A stretch of 33,512 bases of DNA from Alphaproteobacteria bacterium. GTDB lineage: Bacteria; Pseudomonadota; Alphaproteobacteria; UBA8366; GCA-2717185. Of the stretch, positions 18,307-26,046 are shown one piece after another. Positions within the stretch are counted from its first letter, which is position 1, and every line of letters starts with the position of its first letter. Location: NCBI GenBank assembly GCA_021774435.1, contig JAJFJB010000338.1, positions 1-33,512 of the forward strand. The letters are read 5' to 3'. The position numbers and the translations under genes were made by a program. The notes below the pieces were generated by a model. That model ran no database searches, had not been told where the DNA came from, and saw nothing but the letters and a program-made list of their open reading frames with translations.

Positions 18307-19200
18307 TTGAGTCTGGAAATCGTTCCATCGGGATCTGACGTCGGTGCGGAAGTCAAAGGCGTCGACATTGCCGAACCCCTTGCGCCGGCGGATCTGGCAG
18401 CACTCGAAGCGGCGTTCGTGACCCATCAGGTCCTCCTGGTTCGAGATCAACCGCTCACCCCGCAGAAATTCGCGGCCTTTTCAGGTCAGTTCGGCCACCT
18501 GCAGCGCCATATCCAAAAGGCATTCTGGCATCCGGACGTGCCGGAAATCGTCTACAACCGCAATGTCGACGAAAACGGCAAGTTCGATGAAATGGCGGCC
18601 CGTCGCGGCGTCACCGACAATCTGCGCGAAGGCTGGCATTCCGATACGAACTACGATGAAATTCCGGCCAAGGCGACATCCGTCCACGCCATTGAGGTGC
18701 CGTCGCGCGGCGGGGCCACTTGTTTTGCCAGCGCCCACCGCGCATACGATTTGCTGCCTGAAAAGGTACGAAAACGGGTAGCAGGATTGCGTGTCGAGTT
18801 CGCGCTCGGGAGTAACCCGCGCAATGCACAGGCGCAATTTTTGTCACAGAAACTGACTGACGAAGATCAGACGCGCGCTGCCGTAAGTCACCCCGTCATC
18901 TGCCGGCATCCCGTTTCCGGCAAAGCGGCGATCTATGCCAATCCCCTCCTCTCGGTGCGCATTCCCGGCATCGATGAAGCTGAGAGCGAAGACCTGCTCG
19001 AGACGCTTTATGATTGCCTGCACGCCGCCGGCGGCGATGGATATCGTTGGGAGCATGAATGGCAGGTCGGCGACACGATCATCTGGGAGAATCGCGGCGG
19101 TCTGATGCATACGGGACGGCTCGACTATCCCCGCGACGAGCGCCGGATCATGATCCGCTGCACGATTGGCAGCAGCCCCATCGTGCCGTACAACGCATAA
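18307..19200 (+). CDS. TauD/TfdA family Fe(II)/2-oxoglutarate dioxygenase
   Basis: The 297-residue enzyme hydroxylates a substrate while decarboxylating 2-oxoglutarate. The iron ligands are His111 and Asp113 in WHSDTNY and the distal His268 in ENRGGLMHTG. The arginine that binds 2-oxoglutarate is probably Arg279 or Arg280 in YPRDERRIMIR. Length and domain are standard. The start is TTG at 18307, with GAGGT about seven bases upstream. The family oxidises taurine, aryloxyalkanoates and related acids; here the substrate is unknown. It lies between the amidohydrolase (34 bases) and the CoA-transferase (27 bases), so it is probably a step of the same pathway. Confidence 0.93.
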   Translation: MSLEIVPSGSDVGAEVKGVDIAEPLAPADLAALEAAFVTHQVLLVRDQPLTPQKFAAFSGQFGHLQRHIQKAFWHPDVPEIVYNRNVDENGKFDEMAARRGVTDNLREGWHSDTNYDEIPAKATSVHAIEVPSRGGATCFASAHRAYDLLPEKVRKRVAGLRVEFALGSNPRNAQAQFLSQKLTDEDQTRAAVSHPVICRHPVSGKAAIYANPLLSVRIPGIDEAESEDLLETLYDCLHAAGGDGYRWEHEWQVGDTIIWENRGGLMHTGRLDYPRDERRIMIRCTIGSSPIVPYNA

Positions 19201-19227
19201 CCCGCAAATTCTTCAGGACCCTTCTCG

Positions 19228-20442
19228 ATGAGTGACCCCGTGACCAAACTGCCCTTGGACGGCGTGCGTATTCTCGACATCGCGACCTTCATCGCCGCGC
19301 CATTCGCGGCGACAGTTCTGTCGGAGTTCGGCGCGGAAGTGATCAAGGTCGAAAACCCGAAGGGCGGCGACAATTGGCGGCGCTATGGGACGAAGACCAA
19401 CCGGGATGGCGATACGCTCGCCTGGCTGACGGAATCCCGCAACAAGGCCTCTGTCGGTCTCGATTTCCGCACGCCTGAAGGGGTCGAGTTGTTCAAGGAA
19501 CTGGTCGCGGTTTCGGACGTGATTTGCGAAAACTTCCGGCCCGGCACGATGGAAAAATGGGGTTTGGGCTGGGACGTGTTAAAGGAGATAAACCCAAAGA
19601 TCGTCATGCTACGCGTCTCCGGTTATGGCCAGACGGGTCCGTATAAGGAACGTCCCGGCTTCGCCCGCATCGCGCAAGGGTTCGGCGGATTGACCTATCT
19701 CGCCGGCATGCCCGATGGGCCACCCGTCACGCCGGGATCCACCTCCCTCGCCGATTACGCGACGGGCCTCTACGGCGCGGTGGGCATCCTGCTGGCGCTG
19801 CGAAGCTGCGAGCAGTCCGGCAAGGGGCAATATATCGACCTTGGCCTTTATGAATCGATATTCCGCTTCCTCGACGAGCTCGTCCCCGCCTACGCCAAGG
19901 AAGGCACGATCCGGCAGCGCGAGGGCATGGGCACACGGCTGGCCTGCCCGCACGGTCATTTCCAGACCGGCGACGACAAATGGATTTCCATTGCTTGTAC
20001 ATCCGACCGTATGTTCGAACGGCTTTGCCACGTTATGGGCAAGCCGGAACTCGCCGCCCCGGACAAATACCAGACAGCGGCACAACGCATCGCCGGCCGT
20101 GAATTCGTCGAAGGCACGGTAAGCGCCTTCACGACCGCCTACCCGATGCTCAAGGTCATCGAGCTTTGCTCGGATGGCGGCGTGCCGTGCGGTGCAATCA
20201 ACTCTATCGCCGATATCTTCGAAGACGAACAGTTCGCTGCCCGCGAAAACCTATTACGGATTCAAGATCCGGACATCGGCGAAGTGGTCATCCCCAACGT
20301 CATCCCGAAACTATCCGAAACACCGGGCCGCGTGACCCATCTGGGCCCAGCTTTCAAAGAGGGTACGGATCGTATCTTTGGCGACCTGCTTGGCCTATCA
20401 CCGGAACGCATTCAGGAACTGCTCTACAAGGAAATTATCTAG
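19228..20442 (+). CDS. CaiB/BaiF family (class III) CoA-transferase
   Basis: The 404-residue protein moves CoA between carboxylic acids through an aspartyl-CoA anhydride. Hallmarks are LDGVRILDIATFIAAPFAA near the N-terminus, ENFRPGTMEKWGLG near 101-114, the catalytic Asp176 in TSLADYATGLYGAVG, and CPHGHFQTGDDKWI in the small domain. This normally activates the substrate of a CoA-linked breakdown pathway. It is last in the amidohydrolase-dioxygenase-transferase operon. Its stop lies in the palindromic tetranucleotide CTAG, which also encodes the stop of the convergent cupin gene. Confidence 0.95.
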   Translation: MSDPVTKLPLDGVRILDIATFIAAPFAATVLSEFGAEVIKVENPKGGDNWRRYGTKTNRDGDTLAWLTESRNKASVGLDFRTPEGVELFKELVAVSDVICENFRPGTMEKWGLGWDVLKEINPKIVMLRVSGYGQTGPYKERPGFARIAQGFGGLTYLAGMPDGPPVTPGSTSLADYATGLYGAVGILLALRSCEQSGKGQYIDLGLYESIFRFLDELVPAYAKEGTIRQREGMGTRLACPHGHFQTGDDKWISIACTSDRMFERLCHVMGKPELAAPDKYQTAAQRIAGREFVEGTVSAFTTAYPMLKVIELCSDGGVPCGAINSIADIFEDEQFAARENLLRIQDPDIGEVVIPNVIPKLSETPGRVTHLGPAFKEGTDRIFGDLLGLSPERIQELLYKEII

Positions 20443-21008
20443 GCCGCCGCCGTCTTCTCCCGCTTCGGGCAAGACCGCACGACTTTAGCCTCGGGATCGA
20501 ATTCGCTGCGGTCGATTTGAGATAGGCTCTTGCCGTAGATATGCAGCGACAGGGTCGTCTTGTCGCTGTCATTGCGGACACTATGGATATCGTCGGGCAT
20601 GAAAACCGCCACGTCGCCCGGACCGACGCGAAGCTCGTGCGCCGCTGTCAGGTCGGCAAACCCGATCTTGCTGCCGTCATCATTGCGCAGCCAGTTCACA
20701 TTGGTCTCGATCCCATCGATTCCGACAACGATACCCCAGGTCTGGTGGTCGTGCGGCAGCACGCCGCGTCCCGGCAACCAGGCGATGGCCTCGACCAGCA
20801 GCTTATGGTCCTCCCCTTCATGCAGCACGGTAATGCCGAAGCCCTGGTCCTCACCGCAGTCATAGAATGCCGGCTTGACCCAGCTTTGATCCTCCATGAC
20901 CCGTCTGACCAGCGGTGCCGCGCGCGACAGGATTTCCCGTTCGTCGGTATAGACGGCGGTGATGCCTTCCAGGTCGGAGACAAGATCGTTTATCGAATAG
21001 GTACTCAT
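20439..21008 (-). CDS. Cysteine dioxygenase-like cupin
   Basis: This 189-residue protein has the three-His iron centre of thiol dioxygenases: His86 and His88 in LPHDHQTWGIV and His142 in MPDDIHSVRN. LSLHIYGKSL carries the Tyr (about 158) that aligns with the active-site Tyr of cysteine dioxygenase. Relatives oxidise cysteine or 3-mercaptopropionate to the sulfinate, but the exact thiol cannot be named. I chose the ATG at 21008 because AGGA lies about seven to eight bases upstream. An ATG at 21035 would add nine residues. It is downstream of the quinone oxidoreductase, separated by a 134-base gap that holds a twin palindrome. Confidence 0.87.
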   Translation of the reverse strand: MSTYSINDLVSDLEGITAVYTDEREILSRAAPLVRRVMEDQSWVKPAFYDCGEDQGFGITVLHEGEDHKLLVEAIAWLPGRGVLPHDHQTWGIVVGIDGIETNVNWLRNDDGSKIGFADLTAAHELRVGPGDVAVFMPDDIHSVRNDSDKTTLSLHIYGKSLSQIDRSEFDPEAKVVRSCPKREKTAAA

Positions 21009-21030
21009 TGAGTATTCCTCATTTAAACTC

Positions 21031-21116
21031 GTCATCCTCGGGCTTGACCCGAGGATCCATGCTACGTTGGTAACCCTCGATCAGGCATGGATTATCGGGT
21101 CAAACCCGATAATGAC
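21031..21116. repeat. Twin inverted palindromic (REP-like) element
   Basis: Two 32-base copies in opposite orientation lie at 21031-21062 and 21085-21116. Each forms its own hairpin. The left has a nine-pair stem (arms 21034-21042 and 21048-21056); the right has a ten-pair stem (21091-21100 and 21104-21113). The copies differ at two stem positions and the pairing is kept in both: CC/GG in the left, TA/TA in the right. Short palindromes with a central GGGCTTGACCC-type core are common between genes in Alphaproteobacteria. The element may end the quinone oxidoreductase transcript or stabilise RNA. Confidence 0.75.
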
Positions 21117-21142
21117 GCGGATATGGTTGGCAGGAATTGCGC

Positions 21143-22115
21143 TCACGCCTGCAGGACGATTTTGCCGAAATGGGCGTTCGCCGCCATATGGTCGAGCGCC
21201 GCCGGGGCCTCGTCCAGCGGGAAGGTCCTATCGATCGGGAGATTGAACACGCCTTCAGCGATGGCATCGCCGAGATCGCGTTCAACTCCGGCAACGATGG
21301 CGCGGATTTCCTCAATCGAACGGGTCCGGAACGTAACGCCGGTATATTGAATGCGGCGCAAGGCGTGCAGATCGAAATTGAATTCCGCGACACCGCCACC
21401 AAGGCGGCCAACATTGACGATACGGCCTTGAATCTTTGTCGCCGCCAAGTTCTGGTTCGCCACGCTGCCCGAAATCTGATCGACGATGAGATCGACCCCT
21501 TCGCCACCCGTCGCATCGAGCACCGCGTCGACCCAGCCCGGATCGCTGGAATCGAGCGCGAGATCGGCGCCATGATCACTCAGTTTCATCCGGCGTTCCG
21601 CGTTGGTCGATGTTCCGATGACAAGGTCCGACCCCATATGCTCGGCTATTTTCATCGCCACCAGTCCGACGCCGGAGCTTGCGCCTTGAATCAGCACTGC
21701 CTCCCCGGCCTGCATTTTGCCGACCGTAATCAGCGCGTTGTGCATCGTGTGCAGCGCGATCGGCAGGGTCGCCGCCTGCTCGTAGCTCATATTGTTGCCG
21801 GGAATCTTCATCGTCCGGCCATAGTCGCTGACCGCATATTCCGCATAACCGGCGGTGCCCGTGCACATCACCCGGTCGCCCGGGACGACATTCTTGACCG
21901 CGCTGCCGACTGCCTCGACCTCGCCAGACCATTCCATACCCATGACCGTCCCGGCCCCCCCCCTGCGCACCGTGAAAGGCGCCCTGAGAGACCAGCACAT
22001 CGGCCCGGTTCAGGCCGCAGGCCGATACTTTGGTGAGTACTTCATGGGGCTTCGGCTCCGGCTTGGCAACATTGGTGACGTCAAGGCCATCCTGGCCCAG
22101 AACAACAGCTTTCAT
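21143..22115 (-). pseudogene. Quinone oxidoreductase / medium-chain dehydrogenase, frameshifted at a G9 run
   Basis: The N-terminal part (from ATG 22115: MKAVVLGQDGLDVTNV to ACGLNRADVLVSQGAFHG) and the C-terminal part (from GTVMGMEWSGEVEAVG on) lie in different frames. The frame breaks at nine consecutive C on the plus strand (21955-21963). Removing one base joins the halves into a normal 323-residue enzyme. The NADPH-binding loop is GASSGVGLVAMKIAEHMG. The family reduces quinones or enoyl groups with NADPH, without zinc. The start overlaps the MlrC stop by four bases (ATGA), so translation is coupled. An assembly or sequencing slip is as likely as a real mutation; all other parts look intact. 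Confidence 0.85.
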
Positions 22116-23614
22116 TCTTCGTTTCCTTCATTCGGGTCGTTAATCAGGTCAAGCGGGTAAATCGGGCGGCGCACATTCTCGAACGTCAACTGGCTGTAAT
22201 CGGACGTGCAGACGCCGGTGCCGGCGCACTCTATAACTTCGGTCGCGATATCGCCAAATCCGGCCCGGTAATGAATTCGGCTCTTCAGCATCAGATATTT
22301 CTTGCGCGCCGGATCTATCCCAAGACTGAGGAAACAGTTCTTGTCGTTCGGTTCCTGCTGGCGTGAGATGATAACAATTTCGACCTTGCCGGTGTCGAGC
22401 ACCGCAGTCGCGCCCATATCCATCAGCACACCGGGCGACGCCGGTCCAAGGTTCTTGTAGAGCCCATCCGAGATTAGCTTAACAGTGCCGGTTACGGTGA
22501 CCGGCTCCCCAGTCTTGCCGATCGACGGCATATCCATGTTACCGCCGAGCGACAACGTGACGTCATTACCGACACCCGCCTTTATCAGACTCTGCACCGC
22601 CTCAGGATCGCAGATCGCGAATACCGCGACGTCTTCCAATCCAGCTTCCAGGATCGCTCCCAGCACTGTCGTCGTGTCCTGGGTCCCACCAGATGCGGAG
22701 TTGTCATAATGATCGAGCAGGACGACAGGCCCATTGGTCATGTGCTTCGCGCGCGCCATCGACTCTTCCAACGGCTCGATCTGGTAAACCCAGGCTTCGC
22801 GGTCAGCCCAGGCTGAATCGAGCAGTTCGTCGCGCAACCGTTCTGCCGCCGCCTTGTCTCCGTCGGTAACGACGCAGACGCTGAGACCGGCATTGCGAAT
22901 ATCGGCATGCGGGAAGCCCGTGAACAGGGTCGCGACCATCGCCTCGCCGCCGTCTTCCATCGCCTTGATGCGTTCCTGCAATTGCTTGTTGGGAAAATCA
23001 CCGGTCCCCTGGCGCATGACATGCGGCAGCATTGGACGGTTACCCCAGGCTAATACCGGCGCGGCTTCCCCTTTGATCGCCTTGATCAATGCTTCGCCGG
23101 CGCGTACGCCTGTCTCGTAATTGTCGATATGCGGATAAGTCGTATAGCCCGCCAATGTCGTCGCATTGTCGACGATTTCAGGATAAAGGTTGGTGTGCAT
23201 ATCGAGCGCGACGGCAATCGGCACGTCAGGTGCGATCTCGCGCAGCCGGACCATCAGTCCGCCTTCGCCATCCTCGCGGCTTTCCGTGACCATCGCGCCA
23301 TGCAGATCGAGCATGATGGCATCGCAGCCATCGGCCACCGCCGCGCAGATCGCATCAGTCATTTCCTGATACGCGGCGTCCTGTACCGGAGCACTGGGCG
23401 ACGCCTGCGCCGCTAGTGGCGTAACGATCTCCCATCCCTCTCGCTCCGCCAAGTCAATATAAGCGGCCATTGCCGAGCCGGTGCCCTTGAACGCATCGTA
23501 AGCGTCCTTGCCGCGGGGCGGTAGCGGAAAGCCGCGTGCGAACCGTTCAATAGGCGTCGGTACCGGTGAAAACGTGTTGGTTTCGTGTTTCATCATCGCG
23601 ATGACGACGCGCAT
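22112..23614 (-). CDS. M81 family metallopeptidase (MlrC-like)
   Basis: The 500-residue protein belongs to the family of MlrC, the last enzyme of microcystin breakdown in Sphingomonas. The N-terminal part has MMKHETNTFSP (near residues 7-17), DAIMLDLHGAMVTES (near 98-112), ALDMHTNLYPEIVDNA (near 136-151) and TYPHIDNYETG, which supply the His/Asp/Glu metal ligands. DHYDNSASGGTQDTT begins the C-terminal domain. Most family members occur in bacteria that do not degrade microcystin, so the true substrate is probably another small peptide or amide. GGGAGG lies about seven bases before the ATG. It overlaps the quinone oxidoreductase start by four bases. Nothing certain is seen in the 140 bases downstream of its start, up to the SPOR stop at 23755. 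Confidence 0.92.
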   Translation of the reverse strand: MRVVIAMMKHETNTFSPVPTPIERFARGFPLPPRGKDAYDAFKGTGSAMAAYIDLAEREGWEIVTPLAAQASPSAPVQDAAYQEMTDAICAAVADGCDAIMLDLHGAMVTESREDGEGGLMVRLREIAPDVPIAVALDMHTNLYPEIVDNATTLAGYTTYPHIDNYETGVRAGEALIKAIKGEAAPVLAWGNRPMLPHVMRQGTGDFPNKQLQERIKAMEDGGEAMVATLFTGFPHADIRNAGLSVCVVTDGDKAAAERLRDELLDSAWADREAWVYQIEPLEESMARAKHMTNGPVVLLDHYDNSASGGTQDTTTVLGAILEAGLEDVAVFAICDPEAVQSLIKAGVGNDVTLSLGGNMDMPSIGKTGEPVTVTGTVKLISDGLYKNLGPASPGVLMDMGATAVLDTGKVEIVIISRQQEPNDKNCFLSLGIDPARKKYLMLKSRIHYRAGFGDIATEVIECAGTGVCTSDYSQLTFENVRRPIYPLDLINDPNEGNEE

Positions 23615-23754
23615 GGTAGTTCCTCCCTCGAAGACGGTTTATCGCGTGCGGTTCAAACGCGCAGGATCGCACGACCATTCAACATGATTCAAAAGATAGA
23701 ACATGGAACGGCCGTACAGAATGATTTTCCACAATTATGGGCCGGGGAGCCTCT

Positions 23755-25002
23755 TTAGCGCCGAACGACGAGGCATCCCTGTCCGGCAGCCTTCATTTTC
23801 GCACACAAGGTACGGGCCTGATCGCGGGTCTCAAAACCTGCCGCGCGAAGCCGATAGAAGGTCCCTCTCTTGGCGACCGTAGCTTTTTGAATCGACGGCT
23901 CGAAGGGACCTAAGAGCGTTGCGTAGCGCTTTCTCAGACGTTCCCACTCACGGTCCGCCGCACGCCGCGATTTTACGGATACGAACTGTACGAAATAGCT
24001 GGACTTGGTTACTGCAGCGGCTGCCGCTTTTTGAGGCGCTGCCGGAGGTCGAGCCGCGAGCCGAACTGGCTTTGGCGCCTTGGGTGGCGTTACCGTCTGT
24101 GCTGGCGCTCCTGCGCTTGGCGCAGCAATTTTGGGCTTCACCGGTTTTGGTCTCGGGGAGGCCGGTACGGCGATTTTTGGCGCAGCCAGTTGCTCTATGA
24201 CTGTAGCTGTCTCAACGGCTGTAGGTGTCTCGGGAACTGCTCTTGGCGCTTCCGGAACTGTCGCCGCGGGAGAAGCTTTGGCGACAGCCGTAGGTAGCAG
24301 TTTCGGCGGTGCGGGTATCGCTTCGCCTTTAGTAGAGACACCCGGAGACTTTGCTGCAGGAACCGGTTGCTCAACCACGACTGCGACGCCTGTTTTGTCC
24401 GCGTTGGCCTTGACCATCCTGGCGTTGTCCGCTGCGTTTATCTCACTTTCGCTCGGCAGTTCCGCCAGTGGCACAGGTGCAGTTTTCGATGCTTCCAATC
24501 CCGATGCAATCCCGATATCGGTTGTTGTCGAACCCTGAGATTTTGCCGCAACCGGCTTTGGCTCAAGCGCGGCAGATCCTGTTTTAAGCGTTGGTGGGGC
24601 GGTCTCCACGGACGCGATGGGTTTCGGGTCCGTTGCCGCGGACACGACCGTTCCGGACGCTGTTGGTATCGTCTGCTCGCCATTTTGTGCGCTGTTCGAA
24701 GCGCTGTTAGGTCTAAGGTAATACCCCGCAGCGACTGACCCTATGACCAAGATGGCAACGGCACCGAAAATGATGCTTTTCGATACCCGTTTGCGCACCG
24801 GCACGGGCGTCGGATTCAATCCCCGCGGTGCTTCTTCGTACTCCCCCGGCGTATCCTGACCCACAGGCCCGACCTTGCTCAGCAGCGTGTCCAGATCAGT
24901 ACTGCGCACCGCCGCGACCGCCTCTCCCTTGCGCGCGAGAAGATCATGGGTCAGCGGCGCCGCTCCTTTGCGGCCAGCGGATTTTTCCTTTGTGTCAATC
25001 AA
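23755..25002 (-). CDS. SPOR domain-containing inner-membrane protein
   Basis: This 415-residue protein has a cytoplasmic N-terminus (LTHDLLARKGEA near residues 17-28), a membrane segment at about 76-95, and a long Pro/Ala/Val-rich periplasmic linker. It ends in a SPOR domain at about 334-415 (SSYFVQFVSVKSRRAADREW to GCLVVRR). SPOR domains bind denuded septal peptidoglycan glycans, so a role at the division site is likely. The start is uncertain. TTG at 25002 keeps the N-terminal motif I expect from relatives but has no good ribosome binding site; a GTG 31 codons further in is possible. It lies 45 bases downstream of the ParA gene. Confidence 0.85.
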   Translation of the reverse strand: MIDTKEKSAGRKGAAPLTHDLLARKGEAVAAVRSTDLDTLLSKVGPVGQDTPGEYEEAPRGLNPTPVPVRKRVSKSIIFGAVAILVIGSVAAGYYLRPNSASNSAQNGEQTIPTASGTVVSAATDPKPIASVETAPPTLKTGSAALEPKPVAAKSQGSTTTDIGIASGLEASKTAPVPLAELPSESEINAADNARMVKANADKTGVAVVVEQPVPAAKSPGVSTKGEAIPAPPKLLPTAVAKASPAATVPEAPRAVPETPTAVETATVIEQLAAPKIAVPASPRPKPVKPKIAAPSAGAPAQTVTPPKAPKPVRLAARPPAAPQKAAAAAVTKSSYFVQFVSVKSRRAADREWERLRKRYATLLGPFEPSIQKATVAKRGTFYRLRAAGFETRDQARTLCAKMKAAGQGCLVVRR

Positions 25003-25047
25003 GAGGGTACGCCACTCGGCAGTCTCATACAGTTATCTAACAGCCGC

Positions 25048-25752
25048 TTAAGCCCGTGCCTGTCCATACCCGAAAGCGCGGCTCGCCGCGGTGAGTATTT
25101 CTCCAAATGGCAGTCGGACCTTTTTGCCAAATGTCTTGTTCAACCGCTCTTCGAGATAGACCCACAATTCCTCTATTTCCGCTGCGGCCCTCGCTTGACC
25201 TGGAATTTCCATGACCGTGCGGCCATCCGTCATGCTCGATGCGAACCCGATGCGTTGGTGAATGATTGACGGCGATACGGTCCCATGCTGGGAGAGCGCA
25301 ATTGCAACTTCCGACGTCACCTTCGCCCGTGGGGTGGCGCCATTGACGACGAACACAAGCGGTTTATTCAACGACTCGATCAAATCGACGGATGCGCCGA
25401 CAGCGCGCAGATCATGCGGGCTGGGCCGCGTCGGTACGACAACCAAATCAGCGACTTGAACGACTTCCGCAATCGTATCGGTGATCGCCGGCGGCGTATC
25501 AATAACGACAAGCTTGATGTCATGGTCGCGGAGACGGCGGATATCAGCCGTCAGGTTCGTCACCGATGTCCGCATGAAAACAGGTGTCGCCGCCGATCGC
25601 TCATTCCACCAATCCGCGAGACTGGCTTGTGGATCGGTGTCGACGACCGCAACCGGCCCTGCGCCTGCCAATTCGGCTTGAACAGCGATATGTCCCGCAA
25701 GCGTTGTTTTTCCTGACCCGCCCTTTTGGGACGCAACCGCAATTACATGCAT
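25048..25752 (-). CDS. ParA family P-loop ATPase
   Basis: This 234-residue ATPase has the deviant Walker A motif KGGSGKTT (residues 10-17, with the signature Lys10), the VDTDPQAS switch and VVIDTPPA. It is a single-domain ParA/MinD-type protein of the kind that positions cargo on the nucleoid or membrane. There is no parB gene, parS-like repeat or minC/minE nearby, so it is not an ordinary chromosome partition locus. It precedes the SPOR membrane protein in the same direction, suggesting a joint envelope or cell-cycle function. GGAGAG lies about eight bases before the ATG at 25752. Confidence 0.92.
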   Translation of the reverse strand: MHVIAVASQKGGSGKTTLAGHIAVQAELAGAGPVAVVDTDPQASLADWWNERSAATPVFMRTSVTNLTADIRRLRDHDIKLVVIDTPPAITDTIAEVVQVADLVVVPTRPSPHDLRAVGASVDLIESLNKPLVFVVNGATPRAKVTSEVAIALSQHGTVSPSIIHQRIGFASSMTDGRTVMEIPGQARAAAEIEELWVYLEERLNKTFGKKVRLPFGEILTAASRAFGYGQARA

Positions 25753-25769
25753 GAATACTCTCTCCCCGC

Positions 25770-25780
25770 CTTAACTTAAG
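25770..25780. promoter_or_regulatory. Palindrome just upstream of the ParA-SPOR operon
   Basis: CTTAA-C-TTAAG is a perfect 11-base palindrome 17 bases before the ParA start. The rest of the 294-base gap (25753-26046) is AT-rich around 25880-26000, unlike its surroundings, and holds no gene I can support. It probably carries the operon promoter. Confidence 0.25.
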
Positions 25781-26046
25781 CCGAAGCGACTGAATTCCCG
25801 CCCGTGCTACGAAAAGTTTATCGATTGCACAGCTGCCTCTCCGCAGTATCAGCGGAGCATCTCGGACCAATGACGTCAATAATTTGTATGGTTAATTTTC
25901 TGAGACACAGAATATGCGGTTTATTTTCGGGATTTTTGCCCTGTTTGGATTATTCCGGATGTTAAATTTCCGCGAGTTCGACTTTAAATTACCGCCACAA
26001 ATCGATGTCACGGGCCCAGTGATTCGCGTATTGATTAGCGGGCCAG

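Noticed and set aside
21137-22036. Plus-strand open frame (299 codons) opposite the quinone oxidoreductase
   Set aside because: I considered it as an explanation for the broken minus-strand frame, but it has no family features. The minus-strand halves join into a normal enzyme.
22112-23614. A microcystin degradation locus
   Set aside because: Only an M81/MlrC-like gene is present. There is no mlrA, mlrB or transporter of the known cluster, and M81 proteins are widespread elsewhere.
25048-25752. A plasmid or chromosome partition locus
   Set aside because: There is no parB, no parS-like repeats and no replication gene nearby. The partner gene is a SPOR membrane protein.
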